Positions 46,301 to 59,668 of a DNA stretch of 64,000 nucleotides are shown here, one piece after another. How positions within the stretch are numbered: position 1 is the stretch's first letter; every line of letters begins with the position of its first letter. The notes under the pieces are model-generated. The model saw only the letters and a list, made by a program, of their open reading frames with translations, did not search any database and was not told the DNA's origin. The DNA is from Hirsutella rhossiliensis (lineage: Eukaryota; Ascomycota; Sordariomycetes; Hypocreales; Ophiocordycipitaceae): assembly GCF_020360975.1 (NCBI RefSeq), contig NW_025408684.1, forward strand, positions 806,001-870,000, read 5' to 3'. A program made the translations under genes and the position numbers.

Positions 46301-48399
46301 CTAAGGGTATTCTTACTTTAAGGTCTAATGCTATAACTATAAGGGAGAACACCTTACGACTAATAAGGTGCAATATAGAGTCTATAAGGGAATAACTAAT
46401 GCCTAATAGCCTTAGCCCCCTTACGCCTATAGGGCCCCCGAAGCCCCCTAGGCCCCCTAGGCCTAACTACGACCCTATTAGTATTATATAGTATAATACT
46501 AATCTATAACGTTATAACCCCTATCCCTTCTACCGACTTTCCTAAGCTCGATAGGAGGCCTAGGGTTATAGCTTATAAGAGGAAGGAAGCCCGGGTAGCA
46601 GCTAGCCCTAGCTTCGACCTCTTTTACGATCCTAATATATAGGCTATAAGGGTAGAAGGCGCCGAGCCGTTTACCCTTATTAACCTATATAACGAAAAAG
46701 AGGCTAAAGGGGCCCTAGCTAGCTAAGGCCGGCAAGGGCCCCTTACGATAGAAAGGCTGCTACTAACTGCCTAGCTCCTATAGCAGCCCTTTCTATTAGT
46801 AGGGGACTTTAACCTATACTACCCTTAGTAGAACCCGTCTATAGAATCCTCTAAGGCCCGTAAGGCAGAAGCCCTTATTAGCTAGCTCGACCGCTATAAG
46901 GCCTCCTTACTAACGGACCTTACGGTAGCTATAGAAGGCACCTACTAGAGGGAAGGCTTAAAAGGGACCTCGGTTATAGACCTCGCTTTCTATAGCCCCT
47001 TTAAGCAACTAACCTAGGCTAACTTCCGCTTCTTAGAGGCTATAGGCTTAGACTATAAGCCTATAGCCTTCGAAGCTAGCTTAAGGGGCCCTAATAGGCC
47101 CTTATTAGCTAGGCCTACTACCTATAACTATAGGAAAGTAAACTAGAAGGCCTTCTCGGAATACCTAGCTAAGAAGGAACAGGACCTCCTTATAGCTATA
47201 GAGAGGGCTATAAAACGAGACGACTTAGAGGGGATAGCCTCCCTTCTAATAAGAACCCTTATAGAGGCCTCTAACGCAGCGATACCGAAAAAGAGGCCCT
47301 ATAAGGGATCTAAACCCTAGTAGACCGACGAGCTAACCTCCCTTCGGAAAGCCCTAAGCCTAGCCTAACGGGCTTATAGGCTAGCCTAGGACGAGGAGAG
47401 CTAGAAGAGCTTTATAGAGGCCCGAAATAGCTTTAAGTACGCTATTAGGGCTGCTAAAAAGCAATACTAAGAGAGCTTCCTAGTAGAAGTAGTAGGAAAG
47501 GACGTCTTTACGGCCTTTTCCTATACTAAGGCTAAAGCTAACCCTACCCTTCTAAGTATCTCGTATATAAAAGAAGGGATAGAGGTAAAAGCTAATACCT
47601 TTATAGAAAAATACGAGGCCTTCCTAACGACCCTTTTTCCGACCCTAGACCCTAGCCCTAGCCCCCTTAGCCCCCCCTAGAGCCTAGAAAAAGAAGAGCC
47701 CCCGGGCCCTATAAGTAGTAAGGGCACGGCTAAGTAGGACTAGTAAGAGCTAAAGGACCCTAAGATTAAAAGGGCTATCGTTAGCTCTTCTAATAAGAAA
47801 GCCCCCGGCCCGGACTCCCTTAGCTTCCTTCCTATCTAATACGCTTATAAGGTTATTCCTATAGTCTTTAATAGGGCCTATAAAGCCCTATTTAACTAAG
47901 GATACTACCCTAAGGCATAGAAGGAAGCTATAGGAATTATACTCCCTAAGCAAAATAAGCTAGACTATACTATCCCTAAAGCCTATAGGGTTATAAGTCT
48001 ACTTAACTACTTAGGGAAGGTCCTCGAAAAGCTATACGCTACCCGGCTAAGCTACTTAGCTAATATAGCCGGGCTTCTAAACCCTACGTAGCTAGGGGGA
48101 CGAAAACAGCGGTTAGCTATCGACACGGCCTTCCTCCTTCTATACTACGTCTAAAAGAAGTAGGAGTCTAATAAGAAGGCTATTACTAGCACCCTCTTAT
48201 TAGATATAAAAGGCGCCTTTAACTTCGTATTAAAGGAATAGCTTATAAGGGTCCTAAGGGAATTAAACCTCCCTAAGGCCCTTATAAGCTAGGTAGACTA
48301 CTTCCTTACTAAAAGGAAGATCTAGCTAGCCTTCGAAGGGCAAACCTAGCCCCTAACGGACCTAGTAATAGGGGTACCCTAAGGGTCCCCTATTAGCCC
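46301..48399 (+). mobile_element. LINE fragment, left part of an interrupted element
   Basis: Plus-strand copy beginning at the end of ORF1 (equivalent to about 35440 of the full-length copy) and running through the endonuclease and first part of reverse transcriptase. About 130 bp is missing near 46502 relative to the full-length copy. It stops at TATTAGCCC in the reverse transcriptase domain, where the tail of a minus-strand copy begins; the sequence resumes at 54147. The left end sits inside the pogo-type transposon. Confidence 0.78.
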
Positions 48400-51300
48400 T
48401 TTTTTTTTTTATTACTCGCATGCAGCCTCTAGGGCCATGGCGAGGCTAATAGGGGCCTAGGCCCCTATTAGCAGTCCTAGCTAGCTATAGAGCCCGGGGG
48501 CTTATACCTAATTAGGGAAAGGGTAGCTATAAAGGTAAAGATAAAGGAAAGGTCAATTTAGTTCCTCCTACGCGGTGTTTTTCCCCCCTAAGGGCCTAAG
48601 GGCCCCTAGGTTACTCTTTTTCGAGCCACTTAGCCGTTCCTATCTCTATTTTAGCTAAGAAGGTTAGAAGGGCTTCCCTTCCTTCCTTAGTGCTATAGAG
48701 AAGAGGTAGGCTAAGGGCCTTCTTCCGTCCCTTCGAGGCCCGGTAAAGGACCTCTCTTTCCCTCCTATAGTTCGGGCACCTTAGGATAAGGTGCCTAGCC
48801 GTGTGCCTTCCTTAGCCGCAGCGGTAGTCGTCTCGGCCTACCTTATTAACCCTCTTTAAGAAGGATAATAGGAAGCCGGCCCCGAGGAGAAGTTGGTAGT
48901 AGGCCGAAAGGGTCGGCCTAGGCCTTCCTATAAGGTCCTTTTCCGGGCTAAGGCTAAGCGGGGTCTTTCGAATAGACGTATAGTGCTTGCCTAAGCCTTT
49001 AGCCTTAGGGCCTTTAGCTGCCTCGGCAGCCCAGAGGCCCTTCTAGTAGTCCTTAGCCGCTTATCGGACCTTTCTTCGTAAGTAGCTAATAGAGACTATA
49101 GGGGTCCCTTGCGTAGGGGCCCCTAGGCCTCTCTTAGCTAGCTGGTCGGCTAGCTCGTTACCGAAGATCCCTAGGTGGCTAGGGCACTAGTATAGCCGTA
49201 TATTATAGAAGGCCTCTAGGCTGGTTAAGAGCCTTCTAATACGTATAGCGAGGTCCGAGTAGCCCTTAACCTTTCGTATAGCGGCTTAGCTATCTATAAA
49301 CATATAAGCCTCTATAGGGGGGTTAAGGGGGCTAGACCTTAGAGGCCGAGGCCTCTTAGCTAGGTCCTCTAGGACCCTTAGTATCGCGAATAGCTCTGCG
49401 TCGGCTACTTCGATAGAGGGCCCTAGGTTCTCGTAGTGCGCCTTACTAGGCCTATTTTCTAGGCCTATCTCGCAGAAGGAGCAGGCGTTGGTCTCTATAA
49501 GGGACCCCTTAGGGCACCCCTTAGAGCCGTCGGTATAGAAGACTAAGGGCCGTAGCCCGAAGTCTTCTAGGCTAGCTAGGTTAGCTAAGAGGCGTTGGTG
49601 CTGCTTCTTAGCTAGAGGCTTAGGGGCCTCTATTATCGTAATAGAGGCCTTAGGCTCTAGAGCCCACGGGGGCTCCCAGCTAGCTTTCCTTCTTTCTAAG
49701 CTATAGTTAGGCCCTATAATAGCTACTAGGCCTTTAAGGAGGCGGAAGAGTTACGTATAGGGCCTAATATAGCTTAGGGCTCCTAGGTCGGAGCCTAAGT
49801 CGGCGAGGTCATCCTATATAGCTAGGTTATAAGCCTGCCTTATAGGGTAATTCGGTAAGAGGTATAGGGTTTAAAGGGCATAGGAGAGGCATGCCTTTTT
49901 AAACCGTACCTCTAGTAGTAGGAGGGCTACTTTAGCTTTTAGGGCCCTAATAGGGGATCCTTTAAAGGCCCCTAGGACTTTTAGAAGGGCCTGGTTCTAA
50001 AGCCTTTAGAAAGGCTTTATTAGGCTCCTAGGGGTCTTAGGCCCCCTATACTAAAGCTAGGCCCTATAGTCTACTATCGAGGTTACGTAGGCCTAGTAGA
50101 GCTGCCTCGAAGCTCTAAACGATAGGCCTCTTTGCATAGAGACTAGGCGGGATAGCCCTTCGAAGGCAGCTTATGCGGAGGCTACCTTCTTTTCGATGTG
50201 TTGTTTAAATAGGAGCTTAGAGTCGAAGAAGACCCCTAGCCACCGTACTAAGGGCTTCGCTTCGAAAAATAGGCCTCCTACCTTTATACCCTCTAAAATA
50301 GGCTGCCTTTGCCTACTAAAGTAGATAAGTTCCGTCTTAGAGGGGTCGAAATAGACCCCTTGGTCCTTAGCTTGTTTAAATAGGTTAGTAGCTATAGCTT
50401 CTAGCTACCGGACGTTCTTCTTAGCCGAGGTCGACGTTATAGAGATACTAAAATCGTCTATATAGGATAGCTAGTACCCCTTAGCCGCTAGTATCCCCCT
50501 TACGTATAAGAGGAATAGTATAGGGCTAATAGGGGACCCTTAGGGTACCCCTATTGCTAGGTCCGTTAGGGGCTAGGTTTGCCCTTCGAAGGCTAGCTAG
50601 ATCTTCCTTTCGGTAAGGAAGTGGTCTACCTAGCTTATAAGGGCCTTAGGGAGGTTTAATTCCCTTAGGACCCTTATAAGCTATTCCTTCGATACGAAGT
50701 CGAAGGCGCCTTTTATATCTAATAAGAGGGTGCTAGTAATAGCCTTCTTATTAGACTCCTGCTTCTTTTAGACGTAGTGTAGAAGGAGGAAGGCCGTGTC
50801 GATAGCTAACCGCTGTTTTCGTCCCCTTAGCTGCGTAGGGTTTAGAAGCCCGGCTATATTAGCTAAGTAGCTTAGCCGGGTAGCGTATAGCTTTTCGAGG
50901 ACCTTCCCTAAGCAGTTAAGTAGACTTATAACCCTATAGGCTTTAGGGATAGTATAGTCTAGTTTATTTTGCTTAGGGAGTATAATTCCTATAGCTTCCT
51001 TCCACGCCTTAGGGTGGTATCCTTAGTTAAATAGGGCTTTATAGGCCCTATTAAAGACCGTGGGAATAACCTTATACGTGTTAGATAGGAAGGAAGCTAA
51101 GGGAGTCCGGGCCGGGGCTTTTATTAGAAGAGCTAATAATAGCCCTTCTAATCTCGGGTCCTTTAGCTCTTGCCAGTCCCACTTAGCCGTGCCCTTACTG
51201 CCTATAGGCCCGGGGCTCTTCTTTTCTAGGCTCTAGGGGGCTAGGGGCTAGGGCTAGGTCCGGGGTCGGAAAAAGGGTCGTTAGGAAGGCCTCGTATTTT

Positions 51301-54128
51301 TCCGTAAAGGTATTAGCTTTTACCTCTATCCCTTCTTTTATATACGAGATACTCGGAAGGGTAGGGTTAGCTTTAGCCTTAGTATAGGAAAAGGCCATAA
51401 AGACGTCCTTTCCTACTGCTTCTGCTAGGAAGCTCTCCTAGTGTTGCTTTTTAGCAGCCCTAATAGCGTACTTAAAGCTATTTCGGGCCTCTATAAAGCT
51501 CTTCTGGTTCTCCTCGTCCTAGGCTAGCCTATAAGCCCGTTGGGCTAGGCTTAGGGCTTTCCGAAGGGAGGTTAGCTCGTCGGTCTACTAGGGTTTAGAT
51601 CCCTTATAGGGCCTCTTTTTCGGTATCGCTGCGTTAGAGGCCTCTATAAGGGTTCTTATTAGAAGGAGGCTATCCTCTAAGTCGTCTCGTTTTATAGCCC
51701 TCTATAGCTATAAGGAGGTCCTGTTCCTTCTAGCTAGGTGTTCCGAGAAGGCCTTCTAGTCTGCTTTCCTATAGTTATAGGTAGCAGGCCTAGCTAATAG
51801 GGGCCTATTAGGGCCCCTTAAGCTATCTTCGAAGGCTATAGGCTTATGGTCTAAGCCCCTAGCCTCTAAGAAGCGGAAGTTAGCCCAGGTTAGTTGCAAA
51901 GGGTCTATAGAAAGCAAGGTCTATAACCGAGGTCCCTTTTAAGCCTTCCCTCTAGTAGGTGCCTTCTATAGCTACCGTAAGGTCCGTTAGTAAGGAGGCC
52001 TTATAGCGGTCGAGCTAGCTAATAAGGGCTTCTGCCTTACGGGCCTTAGAGGATTCCGTAGACGGGTTCTACCAGGGGTAGTATAGGTTAAAGTCCCCTA
52101 CTAATAGAAAGGGCTGCTATAGGAGCTGGGCTATTAGTAGTAGCCTTTCTATCGTAAGGGGCCCTTGCCGGCCTTAGCTAGCTAGGGCCCCTTTAGCTTC
52201 TTTTTCGTTATATAGGTTAATAAGGGTAAACGGCTCGGCGCCTTCTACCCTTATAGCCTATATATCGGGATCGTAAAAGAGGTCGAAGCTAGGGCTAGCT
52301 TTTATCCGGGCTTCCTTCCTCTTATAAGCTATAACCCTAGGCGGGGCCCTATAGGCGTAAGGGGGCTAAGGCTATTAAGTATTAGTTATTCCCTTATAGA
52401 CTCCGCATTATACCTTATTAGTCGTAAGGTATTCTCCCTTATAGTTATAGTATTAGGCCTTAAAGTAAGAACACCCTTAGCTAGCCTTATAGCTAGGGCA
52501 GCTATAATCCCTAGTTAGGTGCTTTTCCGGGCAAAAGGCATACCTAATAAGCTGCTAGTAGGTCCGGGGGTTATAGCTAAAGGAAAGGCATCTATAGCAC
52601 TACGTGCGTATAGTATATTCCTTATAGGCCTCGACTCGAAGCTATAGGCCTGCTATATAGAGGCCTTTTTTCCGGTATTCGGCCCCTATAGCCTCCGAAG
52701 GGACTGCGAAGACGACGGACCCCGTCTTTTACGTTGGGCCTAGGGTGCCTAGCTACCTAGGCTGCCCTAGGATATCGATCCCGCTAAAGGTCTTAGCCTC
52801 TACGGCGAAGATATCGAGGATAGGGGTCTCTAGGAGGTTAGGGACGCTCCGGGCTACTAGCTTAGTCTAGCTAGTAGGAAGGTCGGCCGATTCGATAGGC
52901 AGTCCCTTAAAGTATAGGGACTACTTATTCCGCTACTCTAGAAGTTTCTTCGCTATATAAGGGGCTTTTATCGTTATAACTATATTACCTCTATTTAAAG
53001 TCGATAGAGCTAATATAGCTAGTTCCCTTATAGCCTTATTAAGCTCGTTATAAAGAGCAATAGGGTTAATAGTCGGCGTTAGCGATCCCTTCTTTAGCTT
53101 TAGGATAAGCTAGAAGTCCTCTTTTACGTTCCTCTTAGCCGGGGCCCTAGCCGGGGCCTTAGCCGGGGTCTTAGCCGGGGCCTTAGGCGCCTTCTTTGCG
53201 GCGACCTTAGCCTACGAGCTAGCTTCGAGATTTCCTTTCGTGGCCTTAGGCTGCTAGGCGGCCTTAGGCTGGTGCGGGGGCTATTACGGGGGCTGTTGCG
53301 GGGGCTGTTAGCGGTCCGGGGTCCCTATAGCTGCCTTTTCGAGCCCTTTTATAAGGGTCTTATAAAAGGGTTCGATTTTTTAGGCTTCCTTAAGGGCCTA
53401 GAGGGCCTATTAAAGGAAGCCCTAGGCCCGGTCCCTTAGGAAGGGGTGCTAGGGCTAGGGCTAGGGCTGCTATTACTATAGGCATTAGAGTGTAAGCCGG
53501 GTAGGCGTAGGGCTAATAGGGCTACTAAGAGCAGCCCTCTTTCGTCCCTTTACCTACTTAAGGGGCTGGTTTAGCTAGAAGTAGCTAGCCTAAGGCAGGG
53601 ATAGGCTAGGCCTAAAGATACTAATCTTAGGCCCGCTAGGCCCGCTAGGCTAGATCGGGCTAGTAACCTAGGTAGGTACTAAGCTTATTTCGTTATCTTC
53701 TATCTCGATATCCTCTTAGCCTTAGTCTTAGTCTCGGGCTTTAGGCTTCCCTTCTAGGGTCCTTAAAGGGCGTTAGCCTTCTAAGGCTTCTTCTAAGCGG
53801 GCCCTAGCCTCTAGGGTGCTTATTTCGTCCCCTATATTAAAGGGGGTCGAAGGGGCCCGCTTAGGGCCTAGGCCAGGGTCCTAGGTTAGGTCCGGGCTTA
53901 GTTGCGTTTACGGGGGGTACGTATTAGTTAGCGAGGGCGGGGAAGGGTTTTCTACCTATATAGGGGAAAACCTAGCCTAGCTCGCTATCTTCGGCAGTAT
54001 ATTACGCACCCGCTAGTAGCTGCGCGAGGCTATACTTAGGGGGGCGTAATACGCTATTCGCGAGGGTTCTAGGCGTATGCTTTTTTCCTATTTTAGGCTT
54101 AGTTTCGAAAAGTTAGCTAAAAAGACGT
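48400..54128 (-). mobile_element. Tad-like LINE nested in another LINE copy
   Basis: Minus-strand element with its tail (poly-T) at 48400 and 5' end at about 54128 (ACGTCTTTTTAGC on the minus strand). It retains the RNase H FYTDGSK (complement near 49535), the reverse transcriptase region and the ORF1 minisatellite (about 53139-53190, four units). A deletion at about 52340 joins ATAACCCTAGGC to GGGGCCCTATAGG and removes the N-terminal endonuclease region. The flanks (46301-48399 and 54147-56285) are the two halves of a single plus-strand copy, so this is a clear insertion into an older element. Confidence 0.82.
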
Positions 54129-54146
54129 CGCCGAGGTCGACGTTCC
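54129..54146. other. Filler DNA at the LINE 5' junction
   Basis: CGCCGAGGTCGACGTTCC lies between the 5' end of the nested LINE and the resuming host copy. It matches neither neighbour in order, but resembles a piece of the reverse transcriptase region (GCCGAGGTCGACGTT occurs near 50425). Short filler of this kind is common where LINE insertion is completed by end joining. Confidence 0.5.
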
Positions 54147-56285
54147 TTATAGCCCTATCCTATTCCTTTTATACGTAAGGGGGATACTAGCGGCTAAGGG
54201 GTATTAGCTATCCTATATAGACGATTTTAGTATCTCTATAACGTCGACCTCGGCTAAGAAGAACGCCCGGTAGCTAGAAGCTATAGCTGCTAACCTATTC
54301 GAATAAGCTAAGGACTAAGGGGTCTATTTCGACCCCTCTAAGACGGAACTTATCTACTTTAGTAGGCAAAGGTAGCCTATTTTAGAGGGTATAAAGGTAG
54401 GAGGCTTATTTTTTAAAGCGAAGCCCTTAGTACGGTAGCTAGGGGTCTTCTTTAACTCTAAGCTCCTATTTAAATAATATATCGAAAAGAAGGTAGCCTC
54501 CGTATAAGCTGCCTTCGAAGGGCTATCCCGCCTAGTCTCTATATAAAGAGGCCTATCGTTTAAAGCTTTAAGGCAGCTTTACTAGGCCTACGTAACCTCG
54601 ATAGTAGACTATAGGGCCTAGCTTTAGTATAGGGGGCCTAAGACCCCTAGGAGCCTAATAAAGCCTTTCTAAAGGCTTTAGAACCAGGCCCTTCTAAAAG
54701 TCCTAGGGGCCTTTAAAGGATCCCCTATTAGGGCCCTAAAAGCTAAAGTAGCCCTCCTACTACTAGAGGTACGGTTTAAAAAGGCATGCCTCTCCTATGC
54801 CCTTTAAACCCTATACCTCTTACCGAATTACCCTATAAGGCAGGCTTATAACCTAGCTATATAGGATGACCTCGCCGACTTAGGCTCCGACCTAGGAGCC
54901 CTAAGCTATATTAGGCCCTATACGTAACTCTTCCGCCTCCTTAAAGGCCTAGTAGCTATTATAGGGCCTAACTATAGCTTAGAAAGAAGGAAAGCTAGCT
55001 AGGAGCCCCTATAGGCTCTAGAGCCTAAGGCCTCTATTACGATAATAGAGGCCCCTAAGCCTTTAGCTAATAAGTAGCACCAACGCCTCTTAGCTAACCT
55101 AGCTAGCCTAGAAGACTTCGGGCTACGGCCCTTAGTCTTCTATACCGACGGCTCTAAGGGGTGCCCTAAGGGGTCCCCTATAGAGACCAACGCCTGCTCC
55201 TTCTACGAGATAGGCCTAGAAAATAGGCCTAGTAAGGCGCACTACGAGAACCTAGGGCCCTCTATCGAAGTAGCCGACGCAGAGCTATTCATGATACTAA
55301 GGGTCCTAGAGGACCTAGCTAAGAGGCCTCGGCCTCTAAGGTCTAGCCCCTTAACCCCTATAGAGGCTTATATGTTTATAGATAGCTAAGCCGCTATACG
55401 AAAGGTTAAGGCTACTCGACCTCGCTATACGTATTAGAAGGCTCTTAACTAGCCTAGAGGCCTTCTATAATATACGGCTATACTAGTGCCCTAGCTACCT
55501 AGGGATCTTCGGTAACGAGCTAGCCGACCAGCTAGCTAAGAGAGGCCTAGGGCCCCGCAAGGGACCCCTATAGTCTCTATTAGCTACTTACGAAGAAAGG
55601 TCCGACAAGCGGCTAAGGACTACTAGAAGGGCCTCTGGGCTGCCGAGGCAGCTAAAGGCCCTAAGGCTAAAGGCTTAGGCAAGCACTATACGTCTATTCG
55701 AAAGACCCCCCGCTTAGCCTTTAGCCTAGAAAAGGACCTTATAAGAAGGCCTAGGCCGACCCTTTCGGCCTACTACTAACTTCTCCTCGGGGCCGGCTTC
55801 CTATTATCCTTCTTAAAGAGGGTTAATAAGGTAGGCCGAGACGACTGCCGCTGCGGCCAAGGAAGGCACACGGCTAGGCACCTTATCCTAAGGTGCCCGA
55901 ACTATAGGAGGGAAAGAGAGGTCCTTTACCGGGCCTCGAAGGGACGGAAGAAGGCCCTTAGCCTACCTCTTCTCTATAGCACTAAGGAAGGAAGGGAAGC
56001 CCTTCTAACCTTCTTAGCTAAAACAGAGATAGGAACGGCTAAGTAGCTCGAAAAAGAGTAACCTAGGGGCCCTTAGGCCCTTAGGGGGGAAAAACACCGC
56101 GTAGGAGGAACTAGATTGACCTTTCCTTTATCTTTGCCTTTATAGCTACCCTTTCCCTAATTAGGTATAAGCCCCCGGGCTCTATAGCTAGCTAGGACTG
56201 CTAATAGGGGCCTAGGCCCCTATTAGCCTCGCCATGGCCCTAGAGGCTGCATGCGAGTAATAATAATAATAATAAAATAAAAAAA
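54147..56285 (+). mobile_element. LINE fragment, right part of the interrupted element
   Basis: Resumes at TTATAGCCCTATCCTATTCC, the exact continuation of the fragment that ended at 48399. It runs through YIDD (about 54215), RNase H FYTDGSK (about 55138), the C-terminal Cys/His motif (about 55845-55895) and the 3' end with a (TAA)n tail. Two small deletions in the RNase H region and RIP stops make it non-functional. Confidence 0.8.
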
Positions 56286-56949
56286 GCTCTTAGCCTACCG
56301 ACTTAGCTATATTAGGTTCGCTATAATTAATACGGAGCTTCGCGAGGAGGTCGGCTAGTCCGTTTATATTAATACGCGTAAACGGTAAGAGATACCTTTA
56401 TAGGCGTAGGGATAGGCTCGCGTAAAGATAGTTAAATTAAGCGCGGATATCCCCTATTACGGCGCTATCGGTACGGAGCTTCGCTTCTATATAAAGTAGC
56501 TATAGCTCGAGCTTTATAGAGGAGCCGTTAAACTTACTAAGGTATAGCAGTACCGCTCTTAGTTATATAGAGCCCTACTATTATAAGAGGCTCTTAATTG
56601 CCTAGGCGAACTAAGTATTACGTTCGCCTTAATTTTACGATTATAGGAGTATAGATATTTCGCGTATATATATACTAGCGCGGGCGGTTTAACTAAACTA
56701 AGTAATTAAACGTCGGCTTTAAAGGTAGCTAAAAATAGCTATTCTATATATAGGGATATAGACAGGGTAAAATAAAAGGTAGATTATACTATTATAAAGT
56801 AGGTAAAGGTATAGGCTTAGGTATAGTCTATTAAAAGAAGGTTAATAATCTATAAAGGGAAAAGGGAAGAAAAGTATAGGCCTAGCCTATATAGGCGCGG
56901 AGGCCGCTTATATATAGACTTAGCCTAGACCCTAGTCTAGGCCTATATA
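56286..56949. other. Moderately RIP-mutated DNA of unknown origin
   Basis: CpG is retained and CpA lost. Short coding-like stretches are broken by TAG/TAA on both strands, but I could not identify a domain. A short near-palindrome around GACTTAGCCTAGACCCTAGTC (56917-56937) is visible. It is likely the remnant of another transposon. Confidence 0.45.
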
Positions 56950-57357
56950 GGGCAAAAGCCCTTATACTTATAACTAATTAAAGAAAGGATAAATATAAAA
57001 GTAAAGATAAAGGAAAGGTTAGTTTAATTCTTTTTATATAGTATTTATCTTCTTTAAAGGCCTTAAGGCCCTTAGGTTACTTCTTTTTAAGCTACTTAGC
57101 TATCCCTATCTTTATCTTAGCTAAGAAGGTTAAAAGGGCTTTCTTTCCTTCCTTAAAGCTATAAAAAAGAGGTAGGCTAAAGGCCTTTTTATCTCTTAAA
57201 GGCTTAGTAAAGGACCTCTCTTTCTCTCTTATAGTTTAAGCACCTTAAGATAAGGTACTTAGCTATATACCTTTCTTAGCTATAATAGTAATCGTCTTAG
57301 TTTACTTTCTTAGTCTTTTTAAAGAAGGAAAATAATAAGTTAGCTTTAAAAAGTAGC
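56950..57357 (-). mobile_element. LINE 3'-end remnant, heavily RIP-mutated
   Basis: A decayed copy of the LINE 3' region in reverse, from the CTTATAACTAATTA block through the Cys/His motif region to about the position corresponding to 6985 in the large copy, where a microsatellite takes over. The mutation level is similar to that of the copy at 1823-3183. Confidence 0.68.
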
Positions 57358-57609
<252 letters not shown>

Positions 57610-57610
<1 letters not shown>

Positions 57611-57977
57611 ACTTATAATATTAAACTAAACTTATAAAATCCTTTTTATAAAAACCTAGTATACTTATAATAAAGTATATAACTATAAGTTATATAATAT
57701 ACTATATATATAATTTTTACTATTAAAGCTAGTAAAATCTAGTTAATATATAGTAGCTAGTATAATTAGCTAGGGCTATTATATACTAATCGACCAGCCT
57801 ATACTTATTTTTCGGGTTAACTTTTCCCTAATCACGGTCCCGCCTCATCTGCTAGTCGCGTAATTACGGAGTAGATTTAGTTAAATCGGAAGGCATGGGA
57901 CGCAACATTTACCGCTATTCGCTTCTGCTCACCGTGTCACCTTTCGAGCCCGAAATGAAATACTATCTTCCCCCACC
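57610..57977. other. Repeat border and promoter region of the SPX-RING gene
   Basis: AT-rich until about 57780, then a change to balanced composition (CGACCAGCC onward). About 200 bp remain for the promoter and 5' UTR of the SPX-RING gene. No other gene. Confidence 0.5.
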
Positions 57978-59668
57978 ATGAAGTTTGCCCACGATTTCAA
58001 AGAGACCCTGGCCAGTCAAGGTGCGATTTGCTCGTGATGGCGTTGCTGGCGCCATTATCCGATAGCGATCGCGACAACACCTCTCTCTCTCTTACACGGC
58101 GCGCCGCATTTCGCATCTAACCTGCCTATCATATAGACTTTCCCCCTCACTGGGTGAAACAGGCAATTCCGTACGGCCAGCTCAAGAAATGTCTCAAGAA
58201 GGTCCAGCGTGAGTTGCAGGACCTCGGCTTGGATCCCGAAACACTACGAGCTCTCCTCAATCACAACACTACCTCGCCCGTGGCCCTTCGATACAAGCTT
58301 AAAGGTGCGCGCGTGGGTATGCCTGAGAAGCGTCTAGGAGAGACAAGCTGACAGCTGCTTCATGCCGATCTAGCAGCCACCAATTCAAACCTGGTGCGGC
58401 CAAAGTTGACCGTCTACGTCCACATACAAGATGGCATCGCTGTCGACGCTTTCCTGACGCCCACCTCTCGCCTCTTTTTCGAGCGCATCGCAGCAGAACT
58501 CCTCCTTGGCCGCATGCCCATGGAGCCTAGTCCAGCGGCCACGCGGTCCGACTTTGCCCACAAGGACAACCCGAGCGATCCACCTGCACAGGCCGGCGCT
58601 TGTACCGTGCCAGCCGACCCCGTGACTCGGCCGAGCTACGAGATCATCGAGGTTCCATTGGTCTTTGATGGCGAGTTCTTCAATTTGTTACAGAGCGATG
58701 TAAACAACCTCGACGCCTTGCAAGCCGAGGAGGAGAAGAAAATGACGACCGAGGTAGTTGAGCTCGGCAAGGAAGTGTCCCAGGTGTCCCGGCCCAGTCG
58801 CTTCTCCAAGAACGACCTGGCTCGCTGGCGTTGCATATTCGAACTTTACCTCGATGCCGAAGTCTTCTTCGCCACGCATGAGCGCGACCATGGCGCAAGG
58901 TCGAGCCAGAAAGCACTGAAGCAGCTGCAGTGGTTCCAGGGCGAGGTGGACAAGCGCTACCTCGCCAAGGACTTCAAGCTCCGCGAGAGCAGGGTGGCCT
59001 TTGCGAGGTTCCTCAACCTCAACCTAGACTTACTGAAAAACATTCAGTTTCAGGAATTGAATAAGCTCGCCGTCTTCAAGATCCTCAAGAGTTGGTCCAA
59101 ACTATTGGCTGCATGTCTGGCAACGGATGGATCAAGGCTGACCCAAGTCAGAATTTGACAAGCGAACATCGCTCGGTGTTTCGCAGACCTTTCCAGTGGC
59201 TATTCAGTCCGAGGGCCTTCTATCGCGCGACATCGCCAAGGACGTTTGTGCCCAGATGTCACAGGAGCTGGTCTCGGTTGTTCCTCAGCTCAGTGATTAT
59301 CTCTGTCCTGTGTGCTTCTCAGTCGCCTATCGGCCAGTGCGACTGAACTGCCACCACGTGTTTTGCATACGCTGTGTAGTCAAAATACAGCGGCGCCAAG
59401 AGAAACATTGCCCCTTGTGTAGGGCAGACGTGGTGATGAGCGCATCAGCGGGTAAGCTCCGCTGTTTACAACCCAACATTCTCGCATGGCTGTGAGAGCC
59501 GAGTTGACAGTATTCCTCGTGGCAGATAACCTCGATCATAAACTGGAAAAGTATATGAAGAGGTATTTCTCCAATGAGGTCAAGGAAAAGCATCGGGCAA
59601 ATGAAATCGAGCGAGGCATAGAGGACTATGGGCCGGGCTATACGCACCAGGAATGTCTCGTTATGTGA
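57978..59668 (+). CDS. SPX domain and RING finger protein (putative E3 ubiquitin ligase)
   Basis: Five exons: 57978-58020, 58137-58304, 58374-59090, 59152-59451 and 59526-59668; introns of 116, 69, 61 and 74 bp. The third has an unusual GTTGGT donor but a good CTGAC branch point. The product is 456 aa. The N-terminal SPX domain is built across three exons (MKFAHDF; FPPHWVKQAIPYGQLKKCLKK; VPLVFDGEFFNLL; then helices with AVFKILKKFDKRT at about 300-315). The C3HC4 RING uses C361, C364, C376, H378, C381, C384, C396 and C399. A short C-terminal helix follows, ending in the ERGIEDYG region. SPX domains bind inositol pyrophosphates and report phosphate status, and the RING implies ubiquitin transfer, as known for fungal SPX-RING proteins; the target is not deducible. 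No break is seen. Confidence 0.92.

Noticed and set aside
51195..51398. Small protein gene on the minus strand
   Set aside because: It is a stretch of the LINE ORF2 that happened to keep its frame open between RIP stops.
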